DNA of 33,780 nucleotides from Acetofilamentum sp. (lineage in GTDB: Bacteria; Bacteroidota; Bacteroidia; Bacteroidales; DYOH01), in NCBI GenBank assembly GCA_020720625.1, contig DYOH01000038.1:1-33780 (forward strand), read 5' to 3'. Made by a program: the position numbers and the translations under genes. The notes under the pieces were generated by a model, which worked only from the letters and a program-made list of their open reading frames with translations, ran no database searches and was not told the DNA's origin. This document shows, piece by piece, positions 27,103 to 33,780 of the stretch; within the stretch, counting starts at the first letter, position 1, and every line of letters starts with the position of its first letter.

Positions 27103-27816
27103 ATGGCTAAACACAAACTACAGAGATTTGCTGAGATGGAAACCTTTCCAAACGTTTTTCAGCCCAAACTGGCCGAACTGATGCAAGACCCATACCCAAA
27201 TGCAGGACAATGGAACTCCCGCTATTTCGGCAACAATAATCCCCTGGTTTTGGAATTGGGCTGCGGAAAAGGAGAATACACCGTTGGATTGGCAAGATTA
27301 TATCCCGATAAAAACTTTATAGGAATTGATATTAAAGGTGCCCGTATGTGGAGAGGCGCCAAAACAGCCATTGACGAACAATTGGCAAATGTGGCTTTTG
27401 TCCGCACCAAAATAGACATGATTAACGCCGTTTTTGATGCCACGGAGGTTGACGAAATTTGGATTACTTTCCCGGATCCGCAACCCCGAAAATTGGGGAA
27501 GAGACTTAGCTCTGCCAAATTTTTAAACTATTACCGCCCGATTATCAAACCAAACGGTATTATCCATCTAAAAACAGACAGTGCCGAACTATATTTATAC
27601 ACCAAAGCCATGCTCGATTTAAACAAAATAGAGCCCATGGTATCTACACAAAACCTGTATGCCGAACTAAAAAACGACCCAGTGCTGGGTATACAAACCT
27701 TTTACGAAAAATCTTTTTTAAGTAAGGGAAAAACAATTAATTACTTGAAATTCAGAATGCCAGAAAACTACGAGTGGAAAGAACTCGCCAAAGAACACCA
27801 ATTGGCTTTATACTAA
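27103..27816 (+). CDS. trmB: tRNA (guanine-N7-)-methyltransferase
   Basis: This 237-aa SAM-dependent enzyme makes m7G46 in tRNA. Motif I is LELGCGKGEYTVGLA, followed by the acidic GIDIKGARMWRGAK loop and the TrmB hallmark FPDPQPRKLGKRLS. The length is normal. The next gene starts 13 bp downstream. Confidence 0.95.
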   Translation: MAKHKLQRFAEMETFPNVFQPKLAELMQDPYPNAGQWNSRYFGNNNPLVLELGCGKGEYTVGLARLYPDKNFIGIDIKGARMWRGAKTAIDEQLANVAFVRTKIDMINAVFDATEVDEIWITFPDPQPRKLGKRLSSAKFLNYYRPIIKPNGIIHLKTDSAELYLYTKAMLDLNKIEPMVSTQNLYAELKNDPVLGIQTFYEKSFLSKGKTINYLKFRMPENYEWKELAKEHQLALY

Positions 27817-27829
27817 AAAGAAACAATCC

Positions 27830-28537
27830 ATGACAAGCATCAATAAAGCATTAAAGCACAAATACGACACATTGTATTCCGACAAAACCGAAAAATGGCG
27901 ACAATTGGGCGCTATACAAAAGGCCGCCAATATTATGGAAGTTTGTCGCAAGCTCGAATTTAGCAATCTGATTGAGATTGGGGCCGGAGATGGCAATATT
28001 TTGGCAATGCTTAGCGAACACAATTTTTGCCAAAACCTTTGGGCGGCAGAAATTTCAGATAGCGCCATCGAACAAATGAAAAAAAAACAAATCAAACACT
28101 TAAAAAACATTAGTTCCTTTGATGGTTATAAATTGCCCTACGACGATAAATCGTTTGATTTGGCCGTGTGTTCGCATGTAATTGAGCATGTAGAGCACCC
28201 ACGCATTTTAATGGCTGAAATCAAACGAATTTCAAAATATCAGGTTTTTGAGGTGCCCATTGATTTTTCTTTTCAGGTGGATAAAAAATTTGCGCATTTC
28301 AATGCCTACGGACACATTAATATTTATACCCCGGCTTTATTTAATTTTCTGCTACTCTCCACCGGTTTTAGCATATTGCAGCGCAAATATGGTTTTTACA
28401 GCAACGAAGTGATTAAATTTATGTACAAACCATTTTCGTTAAAATACATAGCCACACACACCAAGCGTTTATTATGGAAATGCATTCCCTGGCTAATGAA
28501 AGTTAAACCCAATACCTACACGGTGCTTTGCAAGTGA
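27830..28537 (+). CDS. Class I SAM-dependent methyltransferase
   Basis: This 235-aa methyltransferase of the Methyltransf_11/UbiE-like group has motif I IEIGAGDGNIL (near residues 48-58) and the motif IV/post-IV stretch FDLAVCSHVIEHVEHPRILM. The C-terminal half has GHINIYTPALFNFLL, as in methyltransferases acting on small molecules or lipids. The substrate is unknown. It is the last core-type gene before the cassette-like array. Confidence 0.88.
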   Translation: MTSINKALKHKYDTLYSDKTEKWRQLGAIQKAANIMEVCRKLEFSNLIEIGAGDGNILAMLSEHNFCQNLWAAEISDSAIEQMKKKQIKHLKNISSFDGYKLPYDDKSFDLAVCSHVIEHVEHPRILMAEIKRISKYQVFEVPIDFSFQVDKKFAHFNAYGHINIYTPALFNFLLLSTGFSILQRKYGFYSNEVIKFMYKPFSLKYIATHTKRLLWKCIPWLMKVKPNTYTVLCK

Positions 28538-28552
28538 TCAAAAAGGGGGAAC

Positions 28553-28692
28553 GAAAAACGACGATGCGTATGTTGCTTTTATTGTGGGGGTTGAAAGTAG
28601 AATGTTAAAATTCAGCTCAATATCAATTTATGCACCTTCATTTCAAGTTACGCCCAATGCCCAGCAATTATCGCTTATACAATGTTATAGCC
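28553..28692 (-). repeat. attC-like palindromic repeat, leftmost copy (left edge uncertain)
   Basis: Reading on the minus strand it starts GGCTATAACATTGTATAAGC, 9 bases after the stop codon of the 364-aa gene. CGCTTATACAATGTTATAG (28672-28690) aligns with the end of the copy at 30390-30511. The left arm is degenerate (GGGGAACG instead of TAACG near 28555), so the boundary with the chromosome is not certain. Confidence 0.45.
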
Positions 28693-28698
28693 TTCTTT

Positions 28699-29793
28699 TT
28701 ATTTTGATAATGCTCTAAAATCCTTTAATTCTGCCACTTTGTATTGGGTTTTGTCCTTTTCCAAAATTGCATTTATAAGAACTGTTCGATTGTTTTTAAA
28801 AGCGTCGGCAGCTAATTTTATCTGGTCTGAATTCAATTTTACTGAAATTCGTGATTTTACTTTCTTAATCTCACCTTCAATAATTATCATATTTTGGTCG
28901 CTATCAACATCTTTTGATTTTAATTGAACAATTTTTCCATAAACATCGTTTTCTGAAATTTCTTTCATTTTTTTGCGAATAGTTTTTGAAAACGTGCTTA
29001 AATTATATACCTTTTCTCTATTCAATTCTTTTGCTGATGTTATTTGGTTGATTTGCGTTCCTTTGAGCGAAATTTCAATATCGGCATATTCAATTCCGGT
29101 ATATAAATCTTTTAACTTATTTGAAACATTTACACTTAATAAATTTTGATTTTGTTTCAAAAATTCATCAGTTGGCTCAAAATTATCATAACCAATTATT
29201 TCTGTATTTATAAAGTCGGTAATATTTATCAAATTTTTGTTAATTTCACTTCCAATTATTGAATTTTCAAAAAGCGTTTTTTCTTTTATCTCTTCGCTGT
29301 TTGGTAGTTGTATTTTTGTTATTAAACTGCCTACATCATTTTTGAAAAAATTACAATAATTTAAATATCTTTCCGCTTCGTCTTTATTGTCAAAGAAATG
29401 AGGCTGCTTGATAACTGAAAAATTTGCAACTTCTTGTAATAATTCTTTTGATTTATTTATTAATGTATTAAAAAAAGGAATACTTGGATGCCCATTTTTA
29501 ATACTTTCATTTTCAATATGTAATGTCAATATTTGTCTATCTTCGATAATAATTGATGCTAATTCGTCAATGTCTTCATTGTAAATTTGAGAAATAATGT
29601 TTAAGTTTTTTATAATTTCTTTTTCGTAATCTGAATTTTCAAATTTATTGTAAATATATAATTTATAAGTGTTTGAAAAACCCAATACAGTAGGAGGAAC
29701 AAATAAATCATATTTTGTTTTAACTTCCTGTATTTTCCAATCTCTATTTAATAACAGGTCTTTGATATTTTTATATATTAATTGAGTTTTCAT
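28699..29793 (-). CDS. Protein of unknown function paired with a DUF4365-like nuclease
   Basis: This 364-aa protein is not recognised. It is mostly helical and acidic in the first 270 residues, with no visible catalytic motif, signal peptide or membrane segment. The C-terminal ~85 residues (about 281-364) look like a compact beta domain: YGKIVQLKSKDVDSDQNM, IIIEGEIKKVKSRISVKL, then an Asp/Ala-rich helix and TVLINAILEKDKTQYKVAEL. This layout recalls a small beta-rich domain seen at the end of other accessory proteins. Its ATG overlaps the upstream gene's stop by one base (TAATG), so the two are translationally coupled. Codon use is very AT-rich. It ends 6-10 bp from an attC-like repeat. Confidence 0.75.
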   Translation of the reverse strand: MKTQLIYKNIKDLLLNRDWKIQEVKTKYDLFVPPTVLGFSNTYKLYIYNKFENSDYEKEIIKNLNIISQIYNEDIDELASIIIEDRQILTLHIENESIKNGHPSIPFFNTLINKSKELLQEVANFSVIKQPHFFDNKDEAERYLNYCNFFKNDVGSLITKIQLPNSEEIKEKTLFENSIIGSEINKNLINITDFINTEIIGYDNFEPTDEFLKQNQNLLSVNVSNKLKDLYTGIEYADIEISLKGTQINQITSAKELNREKVYNLSTFSKTIRKKMKEISENDVYGKIVQLKSKDVDSDQNMIIIEGEIKKVKSRISVKLNSDQIKLAADAFKNNRTVLINAILEKDKTQYKVAELKDFRALSK

Positions 29794-30308
29794 TACGAAT
29801 AATTATCAAATAATTGGTTTAGTGTTTCATTCGAAATAAAATTATTTTTGTTTATTGATATTCTTTTTGTTGCAGAATTAGCAGTTAATAATTCTGTTTT
29901 ATCAGGAAAAAACCAATAAGCGCATTTTCGTGTAATTAATTCGTTATCAGAAATATTTAACCAATTTGTTTTATCAGATGGAAGAACAAACAAAATTAAA
30001 ATCAATGGACTTTTTGTATTTTTTCTTGTCAATATATCGTTATATGTTGAAGAATTCAAGTCGTATTTAATTATCTCATCTTCAACTACAATCGAATTTT
30101 CAGTTGTCGCTTTTAATTGAAATTTTAATTCTCTTCCTGTCTCTAAATATCTATTATGTTGGTTTTCAATGCGAAAATCTACTTCTTTAATTTCCAAATC
30201 TGTTCCATAATCAGGATACGAAGAACTTGTTTTGTAACCATTAAAGGCTGCAACCAATTCTATATATCTAAGTGATAAAGCTTCTTTTATATGTTCTTCT
30301 GTCATCAT
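29793..30308 (-). CDS. DUF4365-like PD-(D/E)XK-fold protein
   Basis: This 171-aa protein resembles the DUF4365 family, whose fold is that of PD-(D/E)XK nucleases. After an N-terminal helix with Glu residues, the stretch YPDYGTDLEI contains the likely active-site Asp37, and GRELKFQLKATTEN supplies Gln64-x-Lys66 in the place of the (D/E)xK motif. The later LILILFVLPSDKTNWL and CAYWFFPDK segments fit the rest of the fold. DUF4365 proteins occur in defence loci, often beside a less conserved partner. It is first in a two-gene unit with the 364-aa protein. Nuclease activity is inferred from the motif only. Confidence 0.72.
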   Translation of the reverse strand: MMTEEHIKEALSLRYIELVAAFNGYKTSSSYPDYGTDLEIKEVDFRIENQHNRYLETGRELKFQLKATTENSIVVEDEIIKYDLNSSTYNDILTRKNTKSPLILILFVLPSDKTNWLNISDNELITRKCAYWFFPDKTELLTANSATKRISINKNNFISNETLNQLFDNYS

Positions 30309-30327
30309 AATTTTAAAACTGGTAATG

Positions 30328-30335
30328 CAAATATA
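30328..30335 (-). promoter_or_regulatory. -7-like box of the DUF4365 unit
   Basis: TATATTTG on the minus strand fits the Bacteroidota TAnnTTTG element and lies 20 bp before the start codon at 30308. The -33 partner is weak. It suggests that this cassette carries its own promoter. Confidence 0.4.
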
Positions 30336-30389
30336 ATACTAATTATGAAATTAAAGAATTTGTCATTTTTATTATTTTTATTTATATAG

Positions 30390-30511
30390 GCTGTAACGTG
30401 AATAGCTTTGATGCGGTGGCTTGGGTGGCTTGCGAAATGAGCGTAGCGAACGAAACATGCTGCGAAAGCAGACCGCTACCTACCACTGACCGCTATATGC
30501 GATGTTACACA
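30390..30511 (-). repeat. attC-like palindromic repeat between the two gene pairs
   Basis: The ends are an inverted pair: TGTAAC at 30392-30397 and GTTACA at 30504-30509. Next to them GTGAATAGC and its partner with GCTATATGC extend the stem. The core holds CTGCGAAAGCAG, a tight GNRA-type hairpin. TACCACTGA (30482-30490) is shared with the copy at 32371-32505. The TAA stop of the DUF4276-like gene (30505-30507) lies inside the right-hand box. Confidence 0.65.
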
Positions 30512-31092
30512 CATGATTTTATCTTTTCAATCAAATTTTTAAAGTCAATGAAATCAGTTGCTAACTTATCTGCATCTAAAAGTTTTAATAATTCTACGGC
30601 ATGCTTAATTTTATGATATTCACCTTTTTGAGAATTTTTCGTTATGCGCTTCAAAACTTCATACGGGTGGTCAATATCCGCAGGTTTCTTTTTGGGAATT
30701 TTTTCCGAAACATTTTTTTTATTGTCATCAACGCCATAGAATTTATCTAATACATCTGGTTGTGATAAAAACCAACTTTCCATTTCTTGTATCATGTAAA
30801 ACACATTATCTTTTACATCAAGCAGATCCAACTCTTTTAAATCATTTTCACGCTCGTTTTCAGGTTTATCCAAATCAACTAAAACCAATGAAATATCTGC
30901 GTTCAGTTTATTTGTTTTAAACTTATGTATTGTTTGGGTTTTACCACCTTGCGAATAACCGCCGCCGATAATTATTTTCGGCAAATGTCCTTTAAGTTGT
31001 TTTTGAAGTAAATCTATTAAACCTTTGCGCAAATCGCCATTCGGGCTATTAGGTTCGCCTTCTACAAACAATAGTATTTTCTTAGCTGCCAT
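30505..31092 (-). CDS. DUF4276/TOPRIM-like protein, partner of an AAA ATPase
   Basis: This 195-aa protein looks like a DUF4276-type small TOPRIM-fold protein. The expected metal-binding residues are in place: Glu11 in LLFVEGEP, Asp73 and Asp75 in SLVLVDLDKPEN, then IQEMESWFLSQPDVLDKFYG and KKKPADIDHPYEVLKRI, both typical of the family. TOPRIM proteins paired with ABC-type ATPases act as effector nucleases in several defence systems (for example AriB with AriA in PARIS, which uses DUF4435). It overlaps the ATPase gene by 11 bp, so they form one functional unit. Its stop codon lies within the attC-like repeat. The role in defence is inferred from this pairing. Confidence 0.75.
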   Translation of the reverse strand: MAAKKILLFVEGEPNSPNGDLRKGLIDLLQKQLKGHLPKIIIGGGYSQGGKTQTIHKFKTNKLNADISLVLVDLDKPENERENDLKELDLLDVKDNVFYMIQEMESWFLSQPDVLDKFYGVDDNKKNVSEKIPKKKPADIDHPYEVLKRITKNSQKGEYHKIKHAVELLKLLDADKLATDFIDFKNLIEKIKSCV

Positions 31093-32293
31093 ATCTCACC
31101 CCACCAAAATCACCTTGTTTCCACATTTGCCCCAAAGCGAAAGTTTCATACCAATCTTGAAATTGGTCGCTTGTAAACGAATGAATACTTGAACAATTCG
31201 TTGCATCTTTTTCGAAAACTCGAATATTCTCTATCTCAAAGTAATTCAGTAAATTATCAGAATGTGTTGAAATAATGTAGTTTGTTTCTGTTGCCGATTC
31301 TTTAATTGCATTGGCTATGTTTAAAATCATATCCGGATGCAATCCAACTTCAGGCTCGTCAATGCAAACTATTCTGCCACGTTCCGGATTAAAAAAAATT
31401 GATAGTAAACACAAAAAACGCAATGTCCCGTCCGAAATATTTGATACATGCACAGCACTGTCCAGTTCCGTTTCTTCCAGCATCAATTCAATATTACCAC
31501 CAATAAAATTAAAATCGAACCCGGTGAAGTTTGGATTAACTTCTTGCAACATTTCTGCTATTCTTTTATAATATGCTTTATGATTAATTTTAATTGTATT
31601 TAGAATTTGTGGTAAATTAGTTCCATCCGGCGAAAGCCGCTTTTCCGAGGTTGGCAACATTGGCTTACGAATCAAACTTTTTGGGGTTGTATCGAAATAA
31701 TCATAAACTACAATATCTTTAATTGCCTTTTTAACTGTTGTAAGTGCAAAATATCGGTCGGTATCGCTTACTTCTTTTAAAACCAATTCCTGGGGATCAA
31801 AATCATTGTATTTTACCAGATTTGTTTTACGCGAACTTTCTGAAGATATCTCAGTGAGATGCCCGCTTCCATTATTAAACTCCAAATAAACAAACCCCTT
31901 GATGGTTTCAATTTTTTCTTGGACATAATAATTATGTAAACCTGCCGATTTTTGAATTGTAATGGTATAAATAATATCATCGGTAAAGTTAAATCCGTAA
32001 CCGGCTTTACTTATCTCAAATCCGTTAAAAATAAATTGCAATTGAATATGCTTCGGGTCCGAATTACTTTTTTGCTTTTTGCAAAACACATTATCAAATC
32101 CGCCCAAATTATCCAGTAGGTGCTTTTTCAAACCGATGCCTGCAACACTTTCTTTTAATAACTTGAGTGCTTTAATAAAATTTGATTTTCCGGCACCATT
32201 AATCCCTATGAGTAAATTTGTTTGGTCTTGAAACTTAAAAGTAGCTTGTTCAAAGCTGTAGAAATTCGTTATGTTTATTTCGCGTATCATCAT
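31082..32293 (-). CDS. RecF/SMC-like AAA15/AAA21-type ATPase
   Basis: This 403-aa protein has an ABC/RecF-type ATPase core: Walker A GINGAGKS (30-37), the signature SDGT (287-290, in NISDGTLRFLCLL), Walker B IVCIDEPEVGLHP (308-320) and the H-loop ISTHSDN (His344). The region between Walker A and the signature lacks a long coiled coil, and the C-terminus GQMWKQGDFGGVRYGS is typical of this group of accessory ATPases. The start ATGATG follows AAAAAGGA, a fair ribosome-binding sequence. It is encoded directly upstream of, and overlapping, the DUF4276-like gene. It probably senses a phage or DNA signal and controls its partner, by analogy with PARIS and related systems (inference). Confidence 0.88.
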   Translation of the reverse strand: MMIREINITNFYSFEQATFKFQDQTNLLIGINGAGKSNFIKALKLLKESVAGIGLKKHLLDNLGGFDNVFCKKQKSNSDPKHIQLQFIFNGFEISKAGYGFNFTDDIIYTITIQKSAGLHNYYVQEKIETIKGFVYLEFNNGSGHLTEISSESSRKTNLVKYNDFDPQELVLKEVSDTDRYFALTTVKKAIKDIVVYDYFDTTPKSLIRKPMLPTSEKRLSPDGTNLPQILNTIKINHKAYYKRIAEMLQEVNPNFTGFDFNFIGGNIELMLEETELDSAVHVSNISDGTLRFLCLLSIFFNPERGRIVCIDEPEVGLHPDMILNIANAIKESATETNYIISTHSDNLLNYFEIENIRVFEKDATNCSSIHSFTSDQFQDWYETFALGQMWKQGDFGGVRYGS

Positions 32294-32370
32294 TCCTTTT
32301 TAAAGTGCTAATTTAGGTTATTTTCTCTTTTCATACTGGAAATTCGAAATAATATAGCTAATCCGGTTGT

Positions 32371-32505
32371 GTGTAACGGTTGGCGGTATGAAATCGTTGG
32401 GGAGTGCGGGCTACTTTCCTGTCAAGCTACACCGAATTTTGAGCGGGGTAGAATGCTTGATTTACCACTGAAACCCTTATTGCTGCTACACTTTGTTATG
32501 GGCTG
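32371..32505 (-). repeat. attC-like palindromic repeat between ATPase and DUF975 units
   Basis: Boundaries are GTAACGG (32373-32379) and GTTATGGGC (32494-32502). The core TGCGGGCTAC (32405-32414) and the block from ACCGAATTTTGAGCGGGG (32431-32448) align with the copy at 33290-33426, which has the same words in the same order (TTGCGGGCTTC; ACAATTTTGAGGCGGGCTAC). The stop codon of the restored DUF975 reading (32509-32511) is a few bases to the right. Confidence 0.65.
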
Positions 32506-32508
32506 GTT

Positions 32509-33116
32509 TTATATGTTTTCAGTAATCATTGAATTTGCTTTTACGTCATCATAAAATTTTGCCATACTCACTTGCATATAGGGCATAAGCCAAAGAAAGC
32601 CTATTCCTAAAGTCAGAATACAGAGTAATGCCCAGCCTAAAAATCTCAATCCTAAACAGAAATACTTCCATATATATCCATCATCTTTTTGCTTTTGTCA
32701 ATTGCTTCCATTGCTTTAATTGAATTGTCATCTGCCAAAATGTAAAAGGTCATTGAATAAGATATGGCAGCAATAATACCAGGGATTATGAGTAACAGAG
32801 TCCATAAAAGAATGAACAAAACCATTAATAGATAAGCCCCTAATGCTGTTCCAAAATTATTAAACCCTTGAAATATTTGTTCCAATTTAGTGTCTTGGTT
32901 TCTTGAAATGGATAATGAAAAAATAGCAAGACCTAAGGCAAATGGGCCTGAAATTATTAATGAAGCAATTGGTCCAACAATTGGAATAATTTGTAGAACC
33001 ACCGCGATTAACATATATACCACAAATGTTCCAATAGCTAAACCCCATTTCCACTTTAGAGATTCTCTTGCCATTTGCATTAAAACAACATTTTCAGTTT
33101 TCATTTTTATTATCAT
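32509..33116 (-). pseudogene. DUF975-family membrane protein gene with a single frameshift
   Basis: The first frame gives 154 aa (32652-33116): a soluble N-terminus (RESLKWKWGLAIGTFVVYML), then hydrophobic helices and ILADDNSIKAMEAIDKSKKMM, as in DUF975 integral membrane proteins. It then runs into a stop. Shifting the frame near 32676-32681 restores 57 further codons that are typical of the family's end: GYIWKYFCLGLRFLGWALLC, a further helix with LGIGFLWLMPYMQ, and VSMAKFYDDVKAN, ending at 32509. Adding one base makes 202 aa, close to normal length. A GGG to GG loss in ATGATGG(G)A would explain it. It may be a true mutation or a sequencing error. The function of DUF975 is unknown. Confidence 0.8.
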
Positions 33117-33289
33117 TTTAAGTTTTCCTACTCGTTTGGCTTTTCGGTGTCGCCCCGTTTTTTCAGTGGTTTCTGAACTCCACTTTTTATTTTTCTCTTG
33201 TCAGTCGATAATGATTTTCAAGAAGTGTCAAGTATAATTGTTGATAGTTCACGTGTCTGTTTCATACCACTGTGTCGTTTTTTAAACTT

Positions 33290-33426
33290 GCCCATAACGG
33301 AAAAGTATATGCAAAGTAGGCGATTGCGGGCTTCAAACTTATCAAACCGTTACAATTTTGAGGCGGGCTACAACCCTTTAATTTACTACCATTTCGCCTA
33401 TTTTGTATATACATTGTTGTGCCCCG
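33290..33426 (-). repeat. attC-like palindromic repeat between DUF975 and Fic units
   Basis: This is the best-formed copy. The arms gtatatgcaaagtaggcga (33305-33323) and its partner (33394-33412) pair over 19 positions, with only two G.T pairs. Outside them are CCATAACGG (33292-33300) and TTGTTGTG (33415-33422). The centre has unpaired bases and GCGGGCT/GCGGGCTAC words in both halves. Such a long imperfect stem with a bulged centre is how attC sites fold on one strand. Confidence 0.7.
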
Positions 33427-33440
33427 TTTTTTAATTTTCT

Positions 33441-33780
33441 TTACGTCTCAATTAGGTCTAAAATCAATTTTGTCAGTGTTTTTATATCACTGTTTATTGT
33501 CCCTTGCATATATTGGTCGTAAACATTTTTATTGTCAGGTGGGTTTAGATTTAATGTTAATCCTTTTTCCAATGCTAATAATCTTAAAAATTCTCTTTGT
33601 GCTCGCCCGTTTCCTTCTCTGAATGGATGCAGGTAATTTACATTATCCAAAATTTCAGCTAATTTCGCGGCTATCTTCAGGTTTTCACCTTTTGATATGC
33701 TTCTATAATCCGAAATCAATGTGTCAATGAAACGAAAGGCATTGTCAAAATGCGTTGTTGGAAAAAATTGTTTTCCTGCT
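33441..33780 (-). CDS. Fic-domain protein, N-terminus beyond the window edge
   Basis: This reading frame runs off the right edge; 112 codons are visible. It has a complete Fic motif, HPFREGNGRAQR, whose His is the catalytic base for transfer of AMP or a similar group from a nucleotide to a target protein. The upstream residues GKQFFPTTHFDNAFRFIDTL fit the helices before the motif. No alpha-inhibitory helix is seen in the visible C-terminal part; an antitoxin or an N-terminal inhibitor could be outside. The TAA stop is 15-20 bp from an attC-like repeat, as in the other cassettes. Toxin or signalling roles are both possible. Confidence 0.85.
   Translation of the reverse strand, partial: AGKQFFPTTHFDNAFRFIDTLISDYRSISKGENLKIAAKLAEILDNVNYLHPFREGNGRAQREFLRLLALEKGLTLNLNPPDNKNVYDQYMQGTINSDIKTLTKLILDLIET

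Larger units (their letters stand above)
28553..33780 (-). mobile_element. Integron-like cassette array (no integrase in the window)
   Basis: From just after the methyltransferase gene to the right edge, every gene is on the minus strand, grouped in one- or two-gene units, and each unit is followed at its 3' end by a related ~120-140 bp imperfect palindrome (see the four repeat entries). The repeat ends carry YAAC on the gene side and CGTTAYR on the far side, close to, but not exactly, the RYYYAAC and GTTRRRY boxes of attC sites. Stop codons lie within or up to about 20 bp from the repeat boundary, as in integron cassettes. Cargo is of defence and toxin type. The right end lies outside the window. 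A dispersed 3'-end repeat family not moved by an integrase is the alternative. Confidence 0.55.

Noticed and set aside
33117-33290. Short reading on the minus strand, ending ...TLLENHYRLTREK, in the gap before the DUF975 gene
   Set aside because: About 20-25 codons with no convincing start and no recognisable family; it may be a remnant of a gene end but cannot be supported.

Overview
The window looks like chromosomal DNA of an AT-rich, probably gliding member of the Bacteroidota. The supporting signs are a SusC-type TonB-dependent receptor, a type IX secretion (Por) sorting tail on a secreted peptidase, a GldH lipoprotein, a Y_Y_Y/LuxR sensor-regulator, promoters of the Bacteroidota type (TTTG ... 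TAnnTTTG) and the conserved block ileS-dksA/traR-lspA. No rRNA, tRNA or CRISPR array was seen.

Layout. (1) 98-8576, minus strand: the edge of a polysaccharide-utilisation-like locus. A membrane-spanning one-component regulator (5685-8576) is followed by a lipoprotein GH3 beta-glucosidase (3197-5476) and a SusC-like receptor (98-3175); a SusD partner would lie just beyond the left edge. Between regulator and GH3 there is a good promoter with four ATGTAG elements on an 11-bp phase just upstream, the best candidate target of the regulator. (2) 8641-9495: an O-antigen/polysaccharide-type ABC-2 permease without its ATPase. (3) 9496-10585: 1.1 kb of palindrome-rich non-coding DNA. (4) 10586-28537: mainly housekeeping genes: lysA and a secreted M1 peptidase; OsmC facing an FNR/CRP-type regulator; Skp/OmpH-ispD; ileS-dksA-lspA; a multi-pass chemoreceptor behind a 13-bp tandem repeat; and holB-ricT(PSP1)-gldH-(small membrane protein)-trmB-methyltransferase.

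(5) About 28553-33780 is the accessory part. All genes are on the minus strand, in one- or two-gene units, and each unit ends in a related ~120-140 bp imperfect palindrome whose ends carry YAAC and GTTAYR boxes, with stop codons lying in or within about 20 bp of the repeat. This is the layout of an integron-type cassette array (attC-like sites without a visible integrase). The cargo is: a DUF4365-like PD-(D/E)XK protein plus an unrecognised 364-aa protein; a RecF/SMC-like AAA ATPase plus a DUF4276/TOPRIM-like protein; a DUF975 membrane protein broken by one frameshift; and a Fic-domain protein cut by the right edge. The two gene pairs look like anti-phage modules. This array, together with the phased operator array upstream of the GH3 gene, is the most interesting material in the window.
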